Below, in pieces: positions 16,105 to 23,055 of a stretch of DNA of 64,000 bases (the stretch's first letter is position 1; the number at the start of each line of letters is the position of its first letter). Under the pieces are notes generated by a model. It saw only the letters and a list, made by a program, of their open reading frames with translations. It made no database searches and had not been told where the DNA came from. Both the position numbers and the translations under genes were made by a program. The stretch comes from CAYOLL01 sp964404765 [NCBI: uncultured Gemmatimonadota bacterium] (GTDB taxonomy: Bacteria > 4572-55), in the NCBI GenBank assembly GCA_964404765.1, contig CAYOLL010000008.1:3822-67821 (forward strand), given 5' to 3'.

Positions 16105-18342
16105 ATGATTAAGCGTATTTTTCTTTCACTGCTCATGCTGTTCACCGCGGCTACAATTGTTAACGCGGAAGATGCCCTGGACGGGGTCATGAAATTGTTA
16201 GAAGAAGAGTTCGAGATTGTCGTTATTACGGCTTCCAAGCTGGCCCAAAGCGCCTCGTCCGCGCCGGCGACGATTTACGTGGTAACCGAGGACATGATCG
16301 CCTCGCGCGGTTATGGCAATCTGCAGGAGTTGCTGGAAGACATCCCCGAAGTCGAATTTCAGAAAAAATCCGTCACTGAATACTCCAATTATGCGACAAT
16401 TCGCGGCATGGCCGGCAATGAAAACTTCATCATTCTGCTGGACGGTTTCCGCATCAACTCGCCTACCGGCACACCGAATGTTATCGGCGCCAATTATTCG
16501 CTGGCCAACGTCAGACAGGTCGAGGTTATTCTCGGTCCGGCTTCGGCGCTTTATGGCGCAGACGCCTTTACCGGCATTATCAATATCATTACCAAATCCG
16601 GCGCGGAAGTAGACGGCGGAAGATTGCGCGGCTCTTTTGGACGATTCGGCACCACCGAAAATTCATTCGCCATCGGCCGCAAAATGGGTAAGGCCACGCT
16701 GGCTTTGAGCGGGGGTCTGTATCATTCCGACGAGCCGTTTTCGCCCGATTTTTACCCAAAAGAATATGCCTGGTATACAAATCAGTACAAAAAATATGGT
16801 ACGGTGATCGTTTCGCCTTTTGTCAGCGACACAATCACCGCCAGCTCGACACCGGAACCTTATGAGACGCCGACAGATGCTTTTTTTGTCAGCGCGCGCC
16901 TGAACACCGACAATTTTGAGTTCGGGTATTCTCTAAACAGCGATGCCCACAACAGCTCGGTCGGGGCCAAACCGGAGTATAATATTTATGCCAAAAAAGC
17001 CGTCTTTGAAACGCGCATCGAATCGCTCTACGGCAAGCATACTCTAACCTCGGACGACAAAAAATGGCTGCTCCAAACGTCTATCTGGAAAGGCCGTTAC
17101 GAGCTGACACCACGCAGCCTCTTCCTGAATACTTTTACCGCTTTTCAGCCGGGCTTTAAATATGAGGTCGGTCGCAACATCAAATTTGAAGAGCAGATCA
17201 CGCATCAGTTGAATTCGCGCACGACCATTATCGGCGGCTTTACCTACGAAGACATTACATCTCTGCCCAAGACCGGCGATCTGCCTTTTAAATTTGATCC
17301 CAACGACGCGCCGGATTTGCAAGGACTGTATTACATCGGGACAAATATTACCGATCAAAACGGCGATACATTGCTTGTCCTGCAGGATTTCTATCATGTA
17401 CAAGCCCAGAACTATGGTTTTTACAGCCAACTCCAAACCAATCTGAAATCGGCCGTACAGATTACCCTGGGCGCACGATTCGATTACAATACCCGTTACG
17501 GGGAAACTTTTAATCCGCGGCTGGGTCTGGTTTATGTGCCGACGCGCCGTCTGACCGCGAAGGTACTATACGGACAGTCGTTTTTAGCGCCGTCACCTTA
17601 TGAAGCCTACCAACATTATGGGGCATTCATTCCCCGCCGCGAACAGGGCCGCATCACCGGGCTGTTCGGGCCATTTTGGCATTTGCCAAATCCGGACCTT
17701 AAACCAGAACGCCTCCGCTCCATTGAAGGCAGTGTGCAGTATTATCTAACCGATAACAGCCAGATCGGATTGGATATTTATCATACGCAGATTGAAGACT
17801 TGATCACGGTGGCGGAGGAGTTCGATACGTCGTTTAAAGGCGTCCCGGTTGATTTTGCCGAACGCCCGGTCAACCGCGGCCAAGCAACGGCGTTTGGCGG
17901 CACGGCCCGCCTGACGACACTGTTTAAAACAGGATCCGCCACGATTAAAGTCTCGGCGGCATATTCTTTTTCTGACGGCGACATTGACAACGAGCAATTG
18001 ACCTACAGCGCCAAACATACGCTAAAGGCCGGATTGGAAGCCACGATTGGCCGGTTAAGCCTGGCTCCGCGCCTGCTTTACCGCTCACGTAGTTATCAGC
18101 AGCTTTATCACCGCGAGAAATCGGACATTTACAGCAGCGATCCCTATACGGTTATCAATTTGTTTGCCCGTTATCGTGATGTGGTCAAAAACGAGCGCTT
18201 GACTGCCGATATCTTCCTGAAGATTTCCAACTTGGCGGATGCCCGCTATTACAATGCCTCACTGGCAACTGAGGAGGGCTTTGTAGAAACACCGCAAGAC
18301 CCGTTCCGTATCAGCGGCGGCGTAACCATAGACTTTAAGTAG
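16105..18342 (+). CDS. TonB-dependent outer-membrane receptor
   Basis: A 745-residue receptor. Signal peptide at residues 1-21 (ends VNAED), followed by EIVVITASK, which resembles a TonB box plus plug start. The plug domain (about 45-165) contains ELLEDIPEVEFQ, IRGMAGNENFIILLDGFRIN and VEVILGPASALYGADAFTGIINIITK. The rest is a 22-strand beta-barrel with aromatic-rich strands and a terminal FRISGGVTIDFK, the C-terminal strand recognised by BAM. Such proteins import siderophores, vitamins or oligosaccharides using TonB energy. The substrate cannot be read from the sequence. The start has GGAG seven bases upstream, and a consensus promoter lies at 15969-15997. The LpxL-like acyltransferase gene starts 16 bp downstream. 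Confidence 0.95.
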   Translation: MIKRIFLSLLMLFTAATIVNAEDALDGVMKLLEEEFEIVVITASKLAQSASSAPATIYVVTEDMIASRGYGNLQELLEDIPEVEFQKKSVTEYSNYATIRGMAGNENFIILLDGFRINSPTGTPNVIGANYSLANVRQVEVILGPASALYGADAFTGIINIITKSGAEVDGGRLRGSFGRFGTTENSFAIGRKMGKATLALSGGLYHSDEPFSPDFYPKEYAWYTNQYKKYGTVIVSPFVSDTITASSTPEPYETPTDAFFVSARLNTDNFEFGYSLNSDAHNSSVGAKPEYNIYAKKAVFETRIESLYGKHTLTSDDKKWLLQTSIWKGRYELTPRSLFLNTFTAFQPGFKYEVGRNIKFEEQITHQLNSRTTIIGGFTYEDITSLPKTGDLPFKFDPNDAPDLQGLYYIGTNITDQNGDTLLVLQDFYHVQAQNYGFYSQLQTNLKSAVQITLGARFDYNTRYGETFNPRLGLVYVPTRRLTAKVLYGQSFLAPSPYEAYQHYGAFIPRREQGRITGLFGPFWHLPNPDLKPERLRSIEGSVQYYLTDNSQIGLDIYHTQIEDLITVAEEFDTSFKGVPVDFAERPVNRGQATAFGGTARLTTLFKTGSATIKVSAAYSFSDGDIDNEQLTYSAKHTLKAGLEATIGRLSLAPRLLYRSRSYQQLYHREKSDIYSSDPYTVINLFARYRDVVKNERLTADIFLKISNLADARYYNASLATEEGFVETPQDPFRISGGVTIDFK

Positions 18343-18358
18343 ACGGGCTTATCTGGGC

Positions 18359-19303
18359 ATGACTTTAAGACCCTTCGTAAAAAGCGTGCAACATGCGTTA
18401 GAATATGCGCTGGTTCGCTTTGCATTTACGGCGTTCAGTCGCATGTCTTTTCCGGCTTTGAGCCGTTTTGGTGACTGGCTGGGTGGTTTTGCTTTTCGCT
18501 TTATTCCGATCCGCCGTCGAGTAACCCTGGATAATTTGAGCCGCGCTTTTCCAGCCAAAACTTCAGCGGAAATTTACGCCATTGCCCGTCAGGTCTACCG
18601 CAATTTTGGTCGAACATTTATTCAATTTTTAGGTCTGTCCGGTTGTAGTCACGCCGACATCCGTTCCTATATCCGCATTGACGAGGCCGGTCTAAAAATC
18701 TTAAACGATGCTCTGCAAGCGGGCAAAGGCGCTATCATTATTACCGCTCATTTTGGCAATTGGGAACTGCTTAATCTGGCCTTTGGCGCTTACGGTTTTC
18801 CGGGCGGCGGTCTTGTGCGGACGCAGAAAAATCGCCGGGTGGATGTGCTGATTAATCAAATTCGCGAGCAGACCGGCTGCCGGAGTATTCCGCTGGGCAT
18901 CGCTGTACGGGAAGTTTTGCGCGGATTGAAGCGCGGTGAAGTGGTCGGTATTGTCGGCGATCAGCATTTTGGCAAAAAAGGCAGCGTGTGGACCCAATTT
19001 TTTGGCCGACCGGTAAGGACAGCGCAGGGCATTGCCTCTTTCCACCTGAAAACCGGCGCGCCGATGGTCATGGCCTTTAGCTATCATCAACGCGACGGCT
19101 ATCTGACCACCCATTTCGAGCGCCTGGAATACGCTTCTTTGAATGAAACTGAAGAAGCGTGCATTCAGCGGATTACACAGCTTATGACCACGCGCCTGGA
19201 GGCGGAAATTCGCCGTTATCCGGATCATTGGTTCTGGATGCACCGGCGCTGGAAAGATAGCGAGCGCGGGGCCGATTTCGTTTTGATGCAAAAAACAGAT
19301 TGA
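18359..19303 (+). CDS. LpxL/HtrB-family lysophospholipid acyltransferase
   Basis: A 314-residue acyltransferase of the lipid A late-acylation family. The catalytic H(X)4E motif is HFGNWE (His131, Glu136), followed by VGDQHFGKKG in the middle and PDHWFWMHRRWK near the C-terminus, both conserved in HtrB/LpxL. An N-terminal hydrophobic segment (about residues 15-50) anchors it to the inner membrane, where it adds a secondary acyl chain to lipid A or a related lipid. It is 16 bp after the TonB receptor and probably co-transcribed. This supports a diderm envelope. Which acyl position it modifies, and whether it acts on lipid A or another glycolipid, cannot be told. Confidence 0.92.
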   Translation: MTLRPFVKSVQHALEYALVRFAFTAFSRMSFPALSRFGDWLGGFAFRFIPIRRRVTLDNLSRAFPAKTSAEIYAIARQVYRNFGRTFIQFLGLSGCSHADIRSYIRIDEAGLKILNDALQAGKGAIIITAHFGNWELLNLAFGAYGFPGGGLVRTQKNRRVDVLINQIREQTGCRSIPLGIAVREVLRGLKRGEVVGIVGDQHFGKKGSVWTQFFGRPVRTAQGIASFHLKTGAPMVMAFSYHQRDGYLTTHFERLEYASLNETEEACIQRITQLMTTRLEAEIRRYPDHWFWMHRRWKDSERGADFVLMQKTD

Positions 19304-19338
19304 CTTCATTATACACATACCTTTTTTTGTAAAAGACC

Positions 19339-19440
19339 ATGACAATTGAATACACCATTAGCGACGTTCGTTTTGAGTGGGACGAAAATAAGGCTTTGGC
19401 CAATATTCGTAAGCATAACATAACATTGCGCTTGAATTAG
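19339..19440 (+). pseudogene. truncated BrnT-type toxin remnant
   Basis: A 33-codon frame from the ATG at 19339 reads MTIEYTISDVRFEWDENKAL then ANIRKHNITLRLN and stops. FEWDENKALANIRKHNI is the conserved BrnT N-terminus. Full BrnT toxins run about 90 residues, so the RNase part is missing. A CopG-type antitoxin follows 4 bp later, which is the usual order for this toxin-antitoxin type. Confidence 0.75.
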
Positions 19441-19444
19441 CTAT

Positions 19445-19741
19445 ATGAAAATCAATAAGACCAATAAAGTATTGGCCCGATTACGGCAGGATCGACCCAT
19501 GAAGACTGTTAGCATTTGTATCCCTGAGGACGTAATTGGTGACCTTGAACAAGTTGCGATCATGTTAGGGTTTTCCGGCTATCAGCCGCTGATTCAAGCC
19601 TATATCGGGCAGGGACTTCGGGTGGATTTGGAACGGTTGGATCATCAGATGGAATTGAATGCATTTATTGAAGGATTGAAACGACACGGTGTTGCAGAAA
19701 ACGTCATTTCAACAGTGATGACGGAAGTAGCGGCGGCCTGA
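19445..19741 (+). CDS. CopG/RHH-type antitoxin (orphaned)
   Basis: A 98-residue protein with a ribbon-helix-helix-like segment at about residues 19-62 (MKTVSICIPEDVIGDLEQVA, then LGFSGYQPLIQAYIGQGLR). This is the form common in CopG-family antitoxins partnered with BrnT. Translation may start at the internal ATG of residue 19, 54 bp later. In intact loci it binds the toxin and represses the operon. Here the toxin partner is reduced to a 33-codon remnant, so the antitoxin is probably a relic or has been kept as a DNA-binding regulator. The following gene begins about 28 bp downstream. Confidence 0.75.
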   Translation: MKINKTNKVLARLRQDRPMKTVSICIPEDVIGDLEQVAIMLGFSGYQPLIQAYIGQGLRVDLERLDHQMELNAFIEGLKRHGVAENVISTVMTEVAAA

Positions 19742-19769
19742 TAAGCCTCATTTGTCGGAAAGGATAACC

Positions 19770-20663
19770 ATGGTTTATAAAAAGCATGTGGCCTATACCC
19801 ATTCGGTAGTTGTTTGCTACCCAAGCGAGCAGATTTTTCCGCTTTTTGAAATGACCCGTCAGCAGGATTGGCTGGATAGTTGGCAATTGCACATTGTTTA
19901 TTCAGAATCCGGTAAAACCGCGCGCGGCGGGGTCTTTCGCTCAACAGCTATGGATGAGATGGAGGCCATTTCGATTGTTACCCGTTTTGAGCCGGAAAAC
20001 TTTTGTCTTGAATATGTCAAAGTGCGCCCGGCTTCCCGGATCGGCATTTTTGCAATCCAATGCACGCCGGTCAATAACAAGGAAACCCGGCTTACCGTCA
20101 GCATCAATCTGACGGCATTGACCGAGCATGGCCTGCAGCACTTGCATGAGTATAGTAAGGAGCGCTTCTGTCATGAAACGGAGTGGTGGGCGACCGCTTT
20201 GGGGTATTATCTGGAGACAGGCAAAAAACTGGATCGGCCAGAAAATCGGTTTTTCAAAACGGATGAACAAATTAAGCAATTAATCAAAGAGTTTGAGGCG
20301 GGAACGCTGACGCTGGAGCGTTTTTCGCGTCATCATAATCATCTGGCAATGACCATGTGGTATTTAACAAAGTATGAGCGGACGGAGGCGGTTAACCGCG
20401 TTAAATCCGGTCTGAAGCAGTATATTGCCGCACAAAATATAGAGGGTTATAATGAAACACAAACGATGTTTTGGCTGCAAGTTTTTTTCAGCTTTTTGAA
20501 GGATGTAAATACGTCGCTGCCGATAGTTGACCTGACGAATATGATGATTGCCCGATATAGCAATTCAAAATTTATTTTTCAATATTACAGCCGTGAACGC
20601 CTGATGTCGGCGGAAGCCCGGCTAACAGTAATGGAGCCGGATTTAAAGCCATTTGATTTTTGA
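19770..20663 (+). CDS. SRPBCC-like (START fold) protein, unknown function
   Basis: Start at ATG 19770 with GGAAAGGA six bases upstream, giving 297 residues. Residues 1-150 follow the pattern of SRPBCC/polyketide-cyclase-like domains: HSVVVCYPSEQIFPLFEMTRQQDWLDSW at the start, alternating beta strands, and a long C-terminal amphipathic helix (LQHLHEYSKERFCHETEWW). This fold binds hydrophobic ligands. Residues 170-297 are helical and unassigned (EQIKQLIKEFEAGTLTLERFSRHHNH). No membrane segment is seen. It follows the antitoxin by about 28 bp and ends just before a strong terminator. The SRPBCC assignment is from pattern only. Confidence 0.65.
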   Translation: MVYKKHVAYTHSVVVCYPSEQIFPLFEMTRQQDWLDSWQLHIVYSESGKTARGGVFRSTAMDEMEAISIVTRFEPENFCLEYVKVRPASRIGIFAIQCTPVNNKETRLTVSINLTALTEHGLQHLHEYSKERFCHETEWWATALGYYLETGKKLDRPENRFFKTDEQIKQLIKEFEAGTLTLERFSRHHNHLAMTMWYLTKYERTEAVNRVKSGLKQYIAAQNIEGYNETQTMFWLQVFFSFLKDVNTSLPIVDLTNMMIARYSNSKFIFQYYSRERLMSAEARLTVMEPDLKPFDF

Positions 20664-20690
20664 TACCGGAACTGCAAATGATTTGCACAC

Positions 20691-20764
20691 AAACCCTAAG
20701 GGTCTTAAATGATGTATCTCATTACTGAGGTACGCTCTTGCAAGATCCTTAGGGTTTTTCTTTG
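20691..20764 (+). terminator. rho-independent terminator
   Basis: Arms AAACCCTAAGGGTCTT / AAGATCCTTAGGGTTT (one mismatch) with a loop of about 35 nt, followed by TTTTTCTTT on the plus strand. It ends the SRPBCC-like gene and could also act on the convergent ABC exporter gene (the complement has an A-rich flank, so less well). Confidence 0.75.
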
Positions 20765-20783
20765 TAATGGTATAACTTCCGTA

Positions 20784-22496
20784 TCAATCTGTTTCCAACG
20801 CTTCGGCCAGCAGTTGTTTTTGGTACAATCCGGCATAGATTCCACCTAAGGCCAGCAAGGTTTCGTGCCGTCCTTCTTCGACGACTCGCCCTTCGGCCAG
20901 GACGACAATCATATCGGCATGTTGAACGGTCGAGATACGATCCGAGACGATAATGCTGGTGCGATCCCGCATGACCTTTTTTAACTCGGCCAGAATTTTC
21001 TCTTCGGTGTGCGTGTCTACATGGGACAGCGAGTTGTCCAGAATCAATATTTGTGGATTACGCACCAGAGCCCGGGCAATGGCCACGCGCTGTTTTTGCC
21101 CGCCCGAAAGATTAATGCCTCGCTCGCCCAAGATGGTTTGATACTGCTGGGGAAAGCCCAAAACCTCATCATGAATCTGCGCGATTTTCGCCGCGGCCAT
21201 GTATTCGGCTTCGCTCGATTCCCGTCGGCCAAAAATGATGTTTTCGGCAATCGTATCAGAAAATAAAAAAGTTTCCTGCGGCACATAGGCGATGTGTCGG
21301 CGCAAGACATCCAACGGAATACGCCGAATATCCAAGCCGTCGATCAACAAACGACCCGGCTCAGTCTGGTACATTCGCGGAATCAGGTTGACCAGGGTGC
21401 TTTTGCCGCTGCCGGTTCGTCCGACAACGGCTAACGTCAGGCCCTGCGGGACTTTGAGCGTGATGTTGTGCAGGGCCTGGCCGCGCTTTTCATCGTAGGT
21501 AAAAGTCAGATTGCGGAATTCAATTTCGCCGTGAATGATGGGAATATCCACGGTGTCCAGCGTGTCGAGAATTTCCGGCGTCTGATTCAGTACTTTGTTC
21601 ATGCGCTCCAGCGAAGTCATGCCGCGCTCGTACAGATTCAGCACCCAGCCGAGCGTAATCACCGGAAAAACCAGCATGGTCAAATAGCTGACAAAAGCCG
21701 CCAGCGTCCCTAAACTGATCCCGCCGGAAATGACTTCGGCCCCGCCGATCCACAACACAATCACGATGCTGATGCCAAACATAAACGTCATCAGCGGCCA
21801 GGTAAACCCCTGCACTTTGACTAAGGACAGACTGCGGCGGATATACTCCAGATTCAGGCGGCGAAAACGCTCCATTTCCGGCGTTTCCTGCGCATAAGCT
21901 TTGATGACGCGTACGCCGCTGACATTTTCCTGCACGGCGGATGTCATCGCGCTAAACTGCTCCTGAATGGCCTCAAAACGAGGATGAACCATTTTCATCA
22001 GATAATAAACCGTCAGCACCATCAACGGAAACGGCATGAGTGAAACGAGGGTCAAACGCAGATCCAGCGTACTCATATAGAAGAAGATCATCACGGCTTT
22101 GATGATCGTATTGATCATATACATAATGCCGGGGCCGAGCATCATCCGCACCGCATTCAGATCGTTAGTGGCCAGGGCCATCAGGTCACCGGTGCGGGTG
22201 ACGTCATAAAATTGCGGATGCAGACGCTGCAAATGGCCGAAATAGTCGTTGCGCATGTCATATTCGACCAGGCGCGACATGACAATCAAAATCCAGCGCA
22301 TGTAATAAAGAAAAATGGCGTCGCCCGCGGCCAGACCCAATAAGATCAGGACATAGCGAACAATCTTCGCCTGACTGACGCTTTGCTGCATATCGTCAAT
22401 GGCCAGCTTGAGAATCCAGGGCAATGAAGTCTGGAAGGCGTTCGACAGAATCACGCAGACAACGCCCAAAGCGATGCGCATTTTATAGCGCAACAA
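20784..22496 (-). CDS. ABC transporter, fused permease-ATPase, degenerate ATP site
   Basis: A 570-residue half-transporter of the type IV exporter (MsbA/LmrA-like) class. Six membrane helices fill residues about 1-300, then the nucleotide-binding domain with Walker A GRTGSGKST, Q-loop YVPQETFLF, signature LSGGQKQR and D-loop. Two catalytic positions are changed. The residue after the Walker B Asp is Asn (LILDNSLSHVD) instead of Glu, and the switch His is Asp (IIVSDRIST). I read both from the DNA. Such degenerate sites are known in one subunit of heterodimeric exporters (LmrCD, TM287/288). No partner gene is adjacent. The first codon at 22496 is TTG; the ATG at 22481 is an alternative. Substrate unknown. 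Confidence 0.9.
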   Translation of the reverse strand: MLRYKMRIALGVVCVILSNAFQTSLPWILKLAIDDMQQSVSQAKIVRYVLILLGLAAGDAIFLYYMRWILIVMSRLVEYDMRNDYFGHLQRLHPQFYDVTRTGDLMALATNDLNAVRMMLGPGIMYMINTIIKAVMIFFYMSTLDLRLTLVSLMPFPLMVLTVYYLMKMVHPRFEAIQEQFSAMTSAVQENVSGVRVIKAYAQETPEMERFRRLNLEYIRRSLSLVKVQGFTWPLMTFMFGISIVIVLWIGGAEVISGGISLGTLAAFVSYLTMLVFPVITLGWVLNLYERGMTSLERMNKVLNQTPEILDTLDTVDIPIIHGEIEFRNLTFTYDEKRGQALHNITLKVPQGLTLAVVGRTGSGKSTLVNLIPRMYQTEPGRLLIDGLDIRRIPLDVLRRHIAYVPQETFLFSDTIAENIIFGRRESSEAEYMAAAKIAQIHDEVLGFPQQYQTILGERGINLSGGQKQRVAIARALVRNPQILILDNSLSHVDTHTEEKILAELKKVMRDRTSIIVSDRISTVQHADMIVVLAEGRVVEEGRHETLLALGGIYAGLYQKQLLAEALETD

Positions 22497-22579
22497 ATAC
22501 TGAATAACGGTTCGTAACTTGTTGATGGAGAGCCTCTTGGGCGGTTAAAAGTTAAAAGTTAAAATAATTATTTGGACGG

Positions 22580-22834
22580 TTATCGATAAGCATCGCGCCG
22601 GTGGCGTACCCGCATGACCCGCACAATGCGGATTTCATCCCGAATTTCGTAAATCACCCGATAATCGCCAATTCGTATCCGCCAATCGGCCTCGGAACCG
22701 ACAATTTTTCGGGCGCCAGACGGACGGGGATTATCGGCGAGCAGCTTAATTTCGGGCACAATTCGTCGGAAAACATCCGGCGGCAGTTTCTTTAAATCCC
22801 GTTCGGCGGATGAGGCGGTATAGACTTCATACAT
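22580..22834 (-). CDS. RelE/ParE-family toxin
   Basis: An 84-residue toxin from the ATG at 22834 (MYEVYTASSAERDLKKLP), which overlaps the antitoxin stop by 8 bp (ATGTATGA). A longer reading to 22861 lacks support. Typical RelE features are ERDLKKLPPDVFRRIVPEI, then ADWRIRIGDYRVIYEI with the conserved RIGDYR, and a basic C-terminus (VRHRRDAYR) that in RelE cleaves mRNA in the ribosomal A site. Paired with a Phd/YefM-type antitoxin encoded just upstream. Length matches functional family members. Confidence 0.9.
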   Translation of the reverse strand: MYEVYTASSAERDLKKLPPDVFRRIVPEIKLLADNPRPSGARKIVGSEADWRIRIGDYRVIYEIRDEIRIVRVMRVRHRRDAYR

Positions 22835-23033
22835 GCGGGGCGCACTCCGCCAGAAAATCATCCAATTTGCGGTAGGTCAGCGGTTTTTGACGCAGCTTGT
22901 GCAACATTTTCAAGTCACCCGCATCTTCCAACCGCTCCAACAGCATTTCATAGCTATTGATGTCGAGAACAACGGCGACAGGCTTGCCGTTTCGATAGAT
23001 GATGTCCAACGGTTTCTTCCGGCTTTTCGGCAT
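22827..23033 (-). CDS. Phd/YefM-family antitoxin
   Basis: A 68-residue antitoxin: KKPLDIIYRNGKPVAVVLDINSYEMLLERLED is the typical beta-strand/helix of prevent-host-death proteins, though the N-terminal strand region is short. The C-terminal tail (LRQKPLTYRKLDDFLAECAPHV) would wrap the toxin. AAGGAAA lies six bases before the ATG. The 8-bp overlap with the relE-like toxin gene gives translational coupling. It presumably autoregulates the pair. Confidence 0.88.
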   Translation of the reverse strand: MPKSRKKPLDIIYRNGKPVAVVLDINSYEMLLERLEDAGDLKMLHKLRQKPLTYRKLDDFLAECAPHV

Positions 23034-23055
23034 ATTGGTTTTCCTTGATTTTGAG

